From: Pseudanabaena sp. PCC 7367
GTDB taxonomy: Bacteria; Cyanobacteriota; Cyanobacteriia; Pseudanabaenales; Pseudanabaenaceae
Assembly (NCBI RefSeq): GCF_000317065.1
Contig: NC_019701.1
Span: 3,048,001 to 3,112,000, forward strand
Direction of reading: 5' to 3'
DNA: 64,000 nucleotides
The notes under the pieces were generated by a model. That model was given only the letters and a program-made list of their open reading frames with translations. It had not been told where the DNA came from and did no database searches. This document shows positions 9,706-17,820 of the stretch, in pieces (the stretch's first letter is position 1; each line of letters begins with the position of its first letter). A program made the translations under genes and the position numbers.

Positions 9706-10253
9706 ATGCTAGCCCAAACCCAAAAACGCAAATTCCCATTGTGGCGATTGCCGCTACGCACTACCCTGGCCATGATATTTGGTTTGCAATTGGTGGTAGT
9801 AGTGGGGATTATTGAATATTTGAATTTCCAGGATCGACATGCAGCGATCGAAGGCTTGGTTAGCGAGCTATTAAATTTGAGCTCTTGGGCGATCGCAAAG
9901 AAGCCTGCCTGGATAAAAATACAGTCAGAACTGTGCTGCAAAATTTATTATCCAATGCGATTAAATATTCCCCCGACTCTAGTACGATTAATCTAATTGT
10001 AACGGTTGACCAGGATCAAGTTGTTTTTACAATTAGCGATCGCGGTATTGGCATTCCCACCGCCGAGCAAGGAGAACTATTTGCTCCCTTTTACCGCGCT
10101 AAGAATGCTGAAAATATACCTGGCACTGGCCTAGGGCTTTCGATTGTCAAAAAAGCGATAGAAGTGCACGGTGGTAAGATTGAGATGGCCTCCCAAGAAG
10201 GGCAAGGCACTACATTTAGAGTCACTCTCTTTACCCACTCACCTTTAATTTAG
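9706..10253 (+). pseudogene. Collapsed sensor histidine kinase (internal deletion and frameshift)
   Basis: Two kinase pieces in different frames. The first (from ATG 9706) is the N-terminal part of a cyanobacterial membrane sensor kinase: a basic start, a hydrophobic span (TTLAMIFGLQLVVVVGIIEYL), then LNFQDRHAAIEGLVSELLNL, which resembles the beginning of a periplasmic sensor domain. The second, in frame +1 from about 9885, is the C-terminal ATPase: N box LLSNAIKYSP, G1 DRGIGIP, F box FAPFYR, G2 GTGLGLSIVKKA. The rest of the sensor, the HAMP region and the H-box dimerisation domain are missing. The junction lies at or next to the HIP1 octamer at 9889-9896. No response regulator is adjacent. 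The C-terminal piece could still be translated from an internal start, but it lacks the phospho-acceptor His. Confidence 0.85.
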
Positions 10254-10261
10254 TCCCTTCT

Positions 10262-10549
10262 ATGAGTTATTCCCCGAATCAAGCTCCTCGCGCCAAACTT
10301 GCCACCCAGAGGCTTCAGTTTAGCCGCCAACTCAGAACTCATTTTCAGATTAAGCTGAGCTTATTTCTGGTTACTGTTGTTCTATTTGTGCCGACCAACT
10401 TGGCGATCGATGGTCAGTTTGACTGGTGCTACTGGCTAATCCTGCTGGCTACTTTTGGGATTTCCTGGGAAGGCTGCAAGGCCTATCAGCTTAATTCAGA
10501 GCGGTTTGAACGACAGTTCCAACAATGGCAATCCCGACAACAAGAATAG
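10262..10549 (+). CDS. Small two-helix membrane protein (2TM-domain-like)
   Basis: 95 residues. A basic N-terminus is followed by two membrane spans (about residues 34-48 and 58-72), then an amphipathic QLNSERFERQFQQWQSRQQE tail. This layout resembles the 2TM-domain family often found with histidine kinases. It begins 8 bp after the stop of the kinase remnant, so it was probably cotranscribed with the intact kinase. Function unknown. Confidence 0.65.
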   Translation: MSYSPNQAPRAKLATQRLQFSRQLRTHFQIKLSLFLVTVVLFVPTNLAIDGQFDWCYWLILLATFGISWEGCKAYQLNSERFERQFQQWQSRQQE

Positions 10550-10579
10550 CTTGCTCATTATATTTAAGAATTCAAGGAT

Positions 10580-12418
10580 TTATGAATATAACGATCGCCG
10601 CGAAGCAATCGGCATCCGCCAACCAGAACCAAAGGCGCGATCGGTGATTTTGAGGCCAGGGGCAGCCTGACGGCGCTTGAATTCAGCCCTAGTGGCCAGT
10701 TGGATCACCTGTTCAACGATCGCCGAGTCATATCCAGTTGCGGCGATAATCTGCGATACATCAGCTTTTTGATCAATCCAACGTGCCAGAATATCATCCA
10801 GCACTTCGTACGGTGGCAGGGAATCTTGATCCACTTGATCCGGCTTTAGTTCGGCGCTAGGCGGTTTGCTAATGATGTGGGCAGGAATGATTTCGCTTTT
10901 ACCCAAGGTGGGAATTGGCGGCTTGTTACCATATTGCTGAGTTTGATTCAACCAGCGACAGAGTGAGAATACCTTAGTTTTGGGAACATCGGCGATCGCC
11001 GCGAACCCACCATTCATATCACCATAGAGAGTGCAATAGCCCACCGCCAGTTCTGATTTATTCCCAGTAGACAATAGTAAATGGCCAAATTTATTGGAAA
11101 TTGCCATCAATAAATTACCGCGAATGCGTGATTGCAAGTTCTCTTCCGTTACATCGCTTTCAGTGCCAATAAACAGCTTGCTGAGGGAGCGATCGAACGA
11201 TGCCATTAAATCACCGATCGCAATTGTTTGAGTCTCTATACCCAGGCTATGGGACAGCTTGAGGGCATCACTGATTGAATGTTCAGAGCTATAGGGCGAA
11301 GGCATGAGAATTCCCAATACATTATCTGCTCCCACTGCCGCTACAGCGATCGCTGCCACCAATGCCGAATCAATCCCGCCGCTTAAACCCAAAACTACTT
11401 TCCTAAAGCCACATTTACGCGCATAATCACCCAATCCCAAAACTAAGGCTTGCCAGATCTCAGCTTCTTCTGTCTCTGGCAAATCAACCAGAGTGGAACT
11501 AACTAACTTGCGCTCTTTCGCATCAAAATCAAGAATCAATAAATCTTCACTAAAAGCATTCGCTCTACCAATTAAATAACCTTCGCGGCTAAAGGCGACA
11601 CTATTGCCATCAAACAATAAATCATCATTCCCGCCCACTTGATTCACATAAACGATCGGCAAATCATATTGCTTGGCGCTGTGTTGAATCATTGCTTCGC
11701 GTAGTTTTTGTTTATTCACCGCAAACGGAGAAGCAGAAAGATTTACCAATAAATCCAGGTTGCAATTCACCAAATCAGCCACTGGATTCGCCGCATAATT
11801 GCGCTTGCCCCAGAACCTCTCGTCGTTCCAGAAGTCTTCGCAAATGGTCACGCCGATTCTGATCAAGTCCCCATTATCATGATCCTGAGCTGGATCTAGA
11901 TCTTCTGCATAATTAAAATCATTCATATTCGTGGTAGCAATCTGATCCTGTGGCGATCGCGGTAATACTGGCAATACTGGCAATACAAAGAAGTTACTTT
12001 CTGTACCTTGGGCAAAATAGCGATCTTCGTCAAATACATCATAGGTGGGCAATAATCGCTTATGGAAAATCCGCTGCACTTTTCCACCTGCTAAGAGTGC
12101 AGCACTATTAAATAAAGGCTTGGTGCCGATTTGAGCAGCCTGCTCATTCACCGTTACGGTCCCCACCAATACCGCCAGATCGGTTGGTAGCTCCTGGGCC
12201 AAGTGTGCCAAGGCGATCGCCATATCTTGAATAAAGCGATCGTAAACCAACAAATCGCGGGGTGGATAACCGCATAAAGATAGTTCGGGGGTGAGCATCA
12301 ATCGCACCGATCGATCGCTACATTGCTGCGCAGCAACTAAAATCTTGGTGGCATTTCCGGCTAGATCGCCGACGATCGGATTTAACTGGGCAACTGCGAT
12401 CGAAAAGCTATCATTCAT
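10580..12418 (-). CDS. nadE: Glutamine-dependent NAD+ synthetase
   Basis: 612 residues. NadE amidates nicotinate adenine dinucleotide to NAD+ with ammonia channelled from glutamine. The N-terminal nitrilase-type amidase has its catalytic triad in view: Glu in LTPELSLCGYPP, Lys in FHKRLLPTYDVFDE and Cys in GVTICEDFW. The C-terminal synthetase has the P-loop GLSGGIDSALVAAIA and STGNKSELAVGY. A hydrophilic insert at about residues 150-180 (rich in D, N and Q) looks lineage-specific. It is the last gene of the minus-strand NAD group; the gap to nrtR upstream holds a dispersed repeat. Confidence 0.97.
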   Translation of the reverse strand: MNDSFSIAVAQLNPIVGDLAGNATKILVAAQQCSDRSVRLMLTPELSLCGYPPRDLLVYDRFIQDMAIALAHLAQELPTDLAVLVGTVTVNEQAAQIGTKPLFNSAALLAGGKVQRIFHKRLLPTYDVFDEDRYFAQGTESNFFVLPVLPVLPRSPQDQIATTNMNDFNYAEDLDPAQDHDNGDLIRIGVTICEDFWNDERFWGKRNYAANPVADLVNCNLDLLVNLSASPFAVNKQKLREAMIQHSAKQYDLPIVYVNQVGGNDDLLFDGNSVAFSREGYLIGRANAFSEDLLILDFDAKERKLVSSTLVDLPETEEAEIWQALVLGLGDYARKCGFRKVVLGLSGGIDSALVAAIAVAAVGADNVLGILMPSPYSSEHSISDALKLSHSLGIETQTIAIGDLMASFDRSLSKLFIGTESDVTEENLQSRIRGNLLMAISNKFGHLLLSTGNKSELAVGYCTLYGDMNGGFAAIADVPKTKVFSLCRWLNQTQQYGNKPPIPTLGKSEIIPAHIISKPPSAELKPDQVDQDSLPPYEVLDDILARWIDQKADVSQIIAATGYDSAIVEQVIQLATRAEFKRRQAAPGLKITDRAFGSGWRMPIASRRSLYS

Positions 12419-12992
12419 GCTAATTCTCCTTTTTGATTCTATTTCCTGATTGGGCTACTTCCTGGATCCGAATGTAGAATAATTGGCGATTGATCTTGTA
12501 ATCAGATTCTTAATTTATGCTTGAATATGTTTTAGTGGATTGTGGTAGCACGAACTCCAGAATTGACGATAAAGCAAAGATTATACTTAAATTGACTGAC
12601 TCAGAATTAAAGGTTCATACCATAAACCATGCTCCATAGAAATTGAGTGGAGCCCAGCCAATAATAATAGTTAGGTTAATTATTTAACTCGAGCGGGAAA
12701 TTTTTAAGCCGATTGACAAACTAATAGAGCCTTAACTAGCAAGAGTCTAGACCTATTTCAGAAGAGTGGTTAGGTAAGCGTCAGTGCAACTATTTTGATC
12801 GATTAGATCTACAGGTAGCCTTGCAAAAGAGGTGTCTTGAATCTTTACTAGTGCTATTTCAAGCAAGACGTTATGCAAGTAATGACCTGAATGCTTTGAG
12901 CTAGATGTATTCATGCAAAAGAAGTCTTTTGAAGATGCACTAGGAATGCTTTTATGATTTCGATAGCAAGATGCTGACTAAATACCTAACTA
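12419..12992. other. Gap between nrtR and nadE carrying a dispersed repeat
   Basis: 574 bp without a credible gene. About 12848-12940 is one copy of a ~100-bp repeat whose other copy lies inverted at 33222-33325. The remainder is AT-rich. The nadE promoter must lie in or near it unless nadE is read through from nrtR. Confidence 0.6.
12848..12940 (+). repeat. Dispersed intergenic repeat, copy 1
   Basis: Matches the reverse complement of 33222-33325 over its full length with few mismatches. Shared blocks include GCTATTTCAAGCAAGA, TGCAAGTAATGACCTGAATG and TCTTTTGAAGATGCA. Copy 2 has an extra CTAGATGT unit. An internal small hairpin (imperfect here: CAAAAGA/TCTTTTG) is intact in copy 2. No coding capacity; it looks like a small non-autonomous or REP-like element. 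Confidence 0.85.
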
Positions 12993-13742
12993 CTAAATAA
13001 ACACCATTGGCTTATCCTTATGTAAAGAGAACGCCGCTGCATCGAATTTATATAAACTGGCTGGGCGACCGGCTCCCCGCGAAACCTTCTCTCCCGTATC
13101 ATTTAGGAATCCTAACTTTAACAATCTAGTGCGAAAGTTAGAATAATCAGAGAAGTTCTCACCCAATACTGTGGCATAGAATTGATACAAGTCATTGAGG
13201 GTAAATAGTTCTGGCAACACATCAAAGGCTACCGGGCTATATTCCAACTTATTGCACAAACGGCGATGGCCATATTCAAGGATGCGATTTTGACTAAATG
13301 CCAACTGTGGCACTTGCTGCAAAGAATACCAGGCGATCCCACTTACGCCATTGGCGATCAACTCCGCCTCTGAAAATCGCACCAGGGCAAAGTAGCTAAT
13401 TGATAGATAACGAGCCCATTGCAACCGATGCTCTTTGCCAGGATCTCCAGGATCTTGGCGTGGATCGCGGCTATCTTCCACTTCGCCAAAGGTATAAAGC
13501 TGCTCAAGGTAGAGGTTCTTAACCCGAATTTTCTCTGCCAGAATGCGATAGGCGGCATCCTCTGGGGATTCACCCTGGCGCACCAAGGTTCCAGGCAAGC
13601 ACCAATAATCCCGATATGGCTCGGCATCGCGCATCACCAACAGCACCAACAGGCGATTTTGAGCGGTGTCAACAGAGAAAATTACATTGTCAACCCCAAC
13701 CTTAAACTCAGCTAGGGGGAAACGGGTCTTGCTTCCTGCCAT
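12993..13742 (-). CDS. nrtR: NrtR-type Nudix-fused transcriptional regulator of NAD metabolism
   Basis: 249 residues. The N-terminal ~150 residues form a Nudix fold (VGVDNVIFSVD, WCLPGTLVRQGESPEDAAYRIL). The Nudix box is degenerate (AEKIRV in place of the REExxEE core), as in ADP-ribose-sensing NrtR repressors. The C-terminal ~85 residues are the winged helix-turn-helix (FTLNDLYQFYATVLGENF, FRTRLLKLGFL, GRPASLYKF). NrtR represses NAD-synthesis genes, and ADP-ribose relieves the repression. It overlaps the 3' end of nadD by 31 bp and lies in a cluster with pncB and nadE, which strongly supports this role. Confidence 0.9.
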   Translation of the reverse strand: MAGSKTRFPLAEFKVGVDNVIFSVDTAQNRLLVLLVMRDAEPYRDYWCLPGTLVRQGESPEDAAYRILAEKIRVKNLYLEQLYTFGEVEDSRDPRQDPGDPGKEHRLQWARYLSISYFALVRFSEAELIANGVSGIAWYSLQQVPQLAFSQNRILEYGHRRLCNKLEYSPVAFDVLPELFTLNDLYQFYATVLGENFSDYSNFRTRLLKLGFLNDTGEKVSRGAGRPASLYKFDAAAFSLHKDKPMVFI

Positions 13743-14323
13743 TCGTACAGGTGCTCCTGGTGAATATACTCGGCTACAGATGATACTATACCCGAATCAT
13801 CGTCACACTCGCGGTATGCAGAGGATGAAACCTGTGGCACACCAATGTTGGCGATCGCAAAGGTTGCTCTCCTGATCCGCAACGCCTCTAAGTCTTGCTC
13901 CGATAAAGCATAGCCTTGTCTGGGCACAATTAACAAATTTACCAGGTTTAACAACTGATTGGCGTGGTACCAGGAATGCAGTTGCGGCACAATGTCTGAA
14001 CCTACGACTAGATGAAAAGTAGCATCTGGCCAGATTTGCTGAGCTTGCTGCACCGTAAACAAGCTGCGGGGACTACTAATTTCAGGATGTAGTTCAATAT
14101 TTGGCCGATCGGGATGAGCATTATTAATTTCAGCGATCATCCGTCGTACCATCTCTAACCGTTGCTCCATACTGGCTTGGTGGGATTTGAATGGGTTATT
14201 GGAAACCCAAATCACGCATAGGTCAAATTTTTGTCCTAGCCATTCAATGATCGCTTTATGGCCAACAGTGGGCGGGTCAGCACTACTCCCAAATAGAGCT
14301 ATATTCATAGGCGGGTTGCTCAT
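13712..14323 (-). CDS. nadD: Nicotinate-nucleotide adenylyltransferase
   Basis: 203 residues. It joins nicotinate mononucleotide and ATP to make nicotinate adenine dinucleotide. The nucleotidyltransferase signature is clear: FGSSADPPTVGH (a GxFxPxHxGH variant) near the N-terminus and SSSAYRE toward the C-terminus, matching the SSTxIR-like motif. A second Met five codons in (MNIALFGSS) could be the real start. The 3' end overlaps nrtR by 31 bp, so the two are translationally coupled. Confidence 0.92.
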   Translation of the reverse strand: MSNPPMNIALFGSSADPPTVGHKAIIEWLGQKFDLCVIWVSNNPFKSHQASMEQRLEMVRRMIAEINNAHPDRPNIELHPEISSPRSLFTVQQAQQIWPDATFHLVVGSDIVPQLHSWYHANQLLNLVNLLIVPRQGYALSEQDLEALRIRRATFAIANIGVPQVSSSAYRECDDDSGIVSSVAEYIHQEHLYEWQEARPVSP

Positions 14324-14413
14324 AAACTTTTTGGTAACCGGTCAGAGTAATTTAGAAGAATTTGCAGCAAGCGACGATGAAGCATGATTACAGGCAGATC
14401 GTCACTCCGTCTA

Positions 14414-14432
14414 GGTTATAGAATATAGAACC
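14414..14432. promoter_or_regulatory. Imperfect palindrome upstream of nadD, candidate NrtR operator
   Basis: GGTTATAGAATATAGAACC, 19 bp, with outer arms GGTT/AACC and partly matching inner bases. It lies 91 bp upstream of the nadD start in the pncB-nadD gap. Suggested only by its symmetry and by the neighbouring nrtR gene. Confidence 0.3.
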
Positions 14433-14591
14433 AAACCAGTAACATTTATTTTAGGACAGATAGCTCAAGTAATCTGTTTACAATTTGGGCACAGTATTAC
14501 TGCAATCTAGTGCTAGACAATCCTTGCACTAATTCATTAACGGAACATGAAATTTTGATCATGTTTCAGTATGGCGATCGCCTGAGCAAAT

Positions 14592-16061
14592 TCAGGTGAT
14601 TGATTGATGCTTTGCATGGGCTTGAGCCAATTGATCGGTGAGAGTTTGCAACAGCGGCGAAACTTCGATCGGCAGCGATTGGGGCTTATCCACAGCTCTT
14701 ATGGCTTGAGGCAATGCCATTACTGATTGCCTGGTGAATTGGGCGATTGTTGATAGGTCTTGCCGTGGTGTCAATAATTTTCCTGCTTGCATAATTAGTT
14801 TAAGTAAAGGCTTCGTTGAATAATGCTCACCATGATCAGTTGATTCAGTTGATTCAGTTGAATTAGTTGGTTCCGGTTCAGTGAACAGGGCAAGGCGATC
14901 GCCCACAATTCGACCAGCGCGATCGGAGGATCGCCACACCTGCTTTCGGCCTGGATAGGTTTGCTTGCCGCTGGAAAACTTGGCCACAGGTTTATTGGCA
15001 ATTTCCACTAATTTATAAACACCATTTACCGGCGCACCAGTAACAAGCTTAGTGCCAATGCCATAACCATCAATGCAGGCAGAAGCTTGGTTTAAGCGCT
15101 GGATTTCCGCCCCGTCAATATCACCACTGGCAAAAATGAATGTATCTGGCAAGATTTCATGCACCTGCTGCGACAAGGCCACCAGATCGCCGGAATCAAG
15201 CCGCACTGCCTTGACTTCGATTTCCCCCGCCACTTGTTTAGCTGCCAGATGCTTCGCTGCCTCAACCGTATCAAAGGTATCGATTAACAGGGCACTGCCA
15301 GGAAAATAACGATCGAAAGCCGCAAAGGCCATTTCCTCTGTACCTTCTAGCGCCGCGATCGCCATCACCAAGGCATGAGCCATAGTGCCGCTGGGCTTTT
15401 GACCTAGTTTTAAGGCTGCCAGCACATTAGAAGTTGCATCCATGCCACCGGCGATCGCCGCCCTTGCCGCCCACAACGAAGCCTGGGGACTGAATGCCCG
15501 TCTGGTGCCAAACTCCAGCAACTTAGCATCATCGCCTGCCAGATCCCGCATCTGAGCAGCCTTGGTGGCGATCATGGTTTGGTAATTAATTGTGTTTAAA
15601 ATATAAGTCTCGGCGATCTGCGCCTGCCATAATGGCGCTTCGATTCGTAAAATTGGCTCATTTGCAAATACCACGGTTCCTTCTGGTACCGCCCACAGAT
15701 CACCCGTGAATTTTGCCTCGGCCAGGAGTGACCAGAAGCGATCGCTCACCTTGGGCTCAAGCTGGTCAAAGATACCTGTTTGCTGCAAAGCCTCAATCTG
15801 GCCTGGATCAAATCGCCAGTTTTGTAAATAATCCAACACTTGCGCCAAGCCCATCGCCACCAGATAGCCCATTCCCGTTGGTAATCGTCGCACGAACAAT
15901 TCAAAACTTGCCCAACTTTGATCAATCTCCTCGCCCACATAGCAAGCAGACATAGTGAGTTGATAGAGATCGGTGAGCATGGCATAGTCATTTGGTTTAG
16001 CGATCAGAGCAGGATCGATCGCCAATGCTTGTAAATTTGAGTTTTGTTGATCGACTTTCAT
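14592..16061 (-). CDS. pncB: Nicotinate phosphoribosyltransferase
   Basis: 489 residues. The salvage enzyme makes nicotinate mononucleotide from nicotinate and PRPP. Family landmarks are ALLTDLYQLTM-like AMLTDLYQLTM near the N-terminus, LEFGTRRAFSPQASLWAARAA with the catalytic-loop region, SGTMAHALVMA, LIDTFDTVEAA, VRLDSGDL and GIGTKLVTG. A hydrophilic insert with NSTESTESTD (positions ~14837-14866 hold a 9-bp repeat) lies near residue 405. It is the first gene of the minus-strand NAD group and supplies the substrate of nadD. Confidence 0.95.
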   Translation of the reverse strand: MKVDQQNSNLQALAIDPALIAKPNDYAMLTDLYQLTMSACYVGEEIDQSWASFELFVRRLPTGMGYLVAMGLAQVLDYLQNWRFDPGQIEALQQTGIFDQLEPKVSDRFWSLLAEAKFTGDLWAVPEGTVVFANEPILRIEAPLWQAQIAETYILNTINYQTMIATKAAQMRDLAGDDAKLLEFGTRRAFSPQASLWAARAAIAGGMDATSNVLAALKLGQKPSGTMAHALVMAIAALEGTEEMAFAAFDRYFPGSALLIDTFDTVEAAKHLAAKQVAGEIEVKAVRLDSGDLVALSQQVHEILPDTFIFASGDIDGAEIQRLNQASACIDGYGIGTKLVTGAPVNGVYKLVEIANKPVAKFSSGKQTYPGRKQVWRSSDRAGRIVGDRLALFTEPEPTNSTESTESTDHGEHYSTKPLLKLIMQAGKLLTPRQDLSTIAQFTRQSVMALPQAIRAVDKPQSLPIEVSPLLQTLTDQLAQAHAKHQSIT

Positions 16062-16552
16062 TAAAGGTTAACTAAATTCGATTTTTTGATTATAGTGATA
16101 ATCACCAAATTTGACTAGTGTTAATTTTTGATCTGAATCAATAGCTGGCCTGTTGGGCACTGTAGAAATTGAACAAGGCAATAACTTGTTAGTGGTAAAA
16201 GTCCCTTAGAGATTGATTGCTATTGGTAAAAGTAATGTCGGGATCTGAAGCAAATAACTAATTGATCAACAATTACATATTCTGATGTCAGGTTCTGTAT
16301 AACTTGTGTGCAAAAATATTTATAGTGTGATTTAATATAACCAAAGGAATAGTCAAATATAAATTTGGGCTAACTCTAATTGTCTTTGTCCCCGATCGAT
16401 TTGGCATCAGCGATCGCTACTATGATCGCCATTTATGATCTTTTATTGCGAAATCGGGGGGTAACGCGACCGTCGATCGCTCCGATGGGCTATCGTGGTT
16501 TATACCAAAAGAGGCTTAATAACCGATCGTAAAGTTTGAAGGAATTGCCAAA
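16062..16552. other. Divergent intergenic region pncB / 127-aa gene
   Basis: 491 bp with no supported gene. It holds an 18-bp inverted repeat close to pncB (16087-16104) and several HIP1-like sites between 16390 and 16480. Promoters for both flanking genes are expected here. Confidence 0.5.
16087..16104. promoter_or_regulatory. Perfect 7-bp-arm inverted repeat upstream of pncB, candidate operator
   Basis: TGATTATAGTGATAATCA has perfect 7-bp arms around AGTG and ends about 26 bp upstream of the pncB ATG, where a repressor would block transcription. It shares TTATAG with the palindrome upstream of nadD. Whether NrtR binds it is untested. Confidence 0.35.
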
Positions 16553-16936
16553 ATGACTAGCCATCTCAGTGATCATGCCCTTGCCACCCAAGATATTCAA
16601 GTCAGCAGTAGCTCTGGCAGTATGACGGTTACTGGCAACCGCATTTTCAGGACTGGAGCTGAAGCAGGGCTCCAAACAACAAATCCCACCGAAGTTCATC
16701 TCAGCTTTGAGATCAAGCAGCCGATCGAGCTAAGCAATCCTGATGCCGAGAAAACAGAGACAACCGATACATTATCGCTGGGACTGAGTGCGGATGATGC
16801 GGTTGAAGTGGGTTTGCAGCTTTTGATGATGGGGATGGAAGGTAAGTCAGATATTGAAATTGGCTTAATCCTAGAGCGGCTTTCACACCTGTTTGGTGAA
16901 TATAATCTGTTTTCTTCTTTGGATGGCAAAAACTAG
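16553..16936 (+). CDS. Hypothetical protein, 127 aa
   Basis: I do not recognise it. A GAAGGAAT about 8 nt upstream of the ATG is a good ribosome-binding site. The N-terminal half is Ser/Thr-rich and beta-prone (SSSSGSMTVTGNRIF). The C-terminal half looks helical (LSADDAVEVGLQLLMMGMEG, IEIGLILERLSHLFGEYNLF). No signal peptide or membrane span. It stands alone, facing away from pncB. Confidence 0.65.
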   Translation: MTSHLSDHALATQDIQVSSSSGSMTVTGNRIFRTGAEAGLQTTNPTEVHLSFEIKQPIELSNPDAEKTETTDTLSLGLSADDAVEVGLQLLMMGMEGKSDIEIGLILERLSHLFGEYNLFSSLDGKN

Positions 16937-17150
16937 CGCCTTTAAAATAAAAACTAGATATTGCGCCAAAGTGCCTTGATTAGCCTGGATTATTGGCGTT
17001 GCCTATTGGTGGGATGATTACACTACTAGGCGATCGAGCAAACTGCTACCAGATATATACTTGATATTTAAGCCATTCACATTTTATGCCTGGATTATGC
17101 AGCACCGGATTATTTGATAATCGCACTGAATCTACTTCTGCGATCGCTAC

Positions 17151-17648
17151 TTAGAACCCAATTAAATATTTACGCCATTCCTGATGGCCGCCGTTTTGAA
17201 GATATTTCGTGACTTCAAAATACAGCCCGCTATAGGGTTGCTTTGGCGATCGCCCCAATGGCATTTGTGCTTCCTGGGGGGTGCGATTGCCCTTTTGCAC
17301 GTTACAGCGCACACAGGCAGTAACGATATTTTCCCAGCTCTCACCACCACCGCGCGACTTGGGATACACATGATCTAGGGTCAGATTTTCACCCCCATAG
17401 CCGCAATACTGGCACATATGGGCATCACGGTGGAAAATATTACGCCGCGTGAGGGGGATCTCTTTGTAGGGCAAGCGAACATAATAGACCAGGCGGATCA
17501 CGGTAGGCAGGGGGAACCCAGGATAGAGTAACTTGCCATTATGCTCGATCTGCTCTGCTTTGCCTTTAATAATCAGGACAACTGCACGCCGCCAGCCGGT
17601 AATGTTCAGCGGCTCGTATGAAGCATTGAGTACCAGTACCTTAGCCAT
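17151..17648 (-). CDS. HNH endonuclease family protein
   Basis: 165 residues from ATG at 17648 (MAKVLVLNASYEPLNITGWRRAVVL); in-frame starts further upstream would add a poorly conserved extension. The zinc cysteines CQYCG and CVRCN flank the catalytic core LTLDHVYPKSRGGGESWENIV. This short form is very common in cyanobacteria and its target is unknown. No methylase or restriction partner is adjacent. Confidence 0.9.
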   Translation of the reverse strand: MAKVLVLNASYEPLNITGWRRAVVLIIKGKAEQIEHNGKLLYPGFPLPTVIRLVYYVRLPYKEIPLTRRNIFHRDAHMCQYCGYGGENLTLDHVYPKSRGGGESWENIVTACVRCNVQKGNRTPQEAQMPLGRSPKQPYSGLYFEVTKYLQNGGHQEWRKYLIGF

Positions 17649-17820
17649 AGTTAGGCAGAAGCGATCGCTTGTTAAATACTTTTTCCTGAAGACTCTCCCA
17701 GATGCTAGCACAGCCAGATTGGCTAAAGGAACTAATTGCAACTGCTAAAAAAACATCCGTCTGTAGGGAAGCGTTGAAGCCGATTTTGTCTGACCAGGTG
17801 GAGAGCCCTTGATGTTCTGA

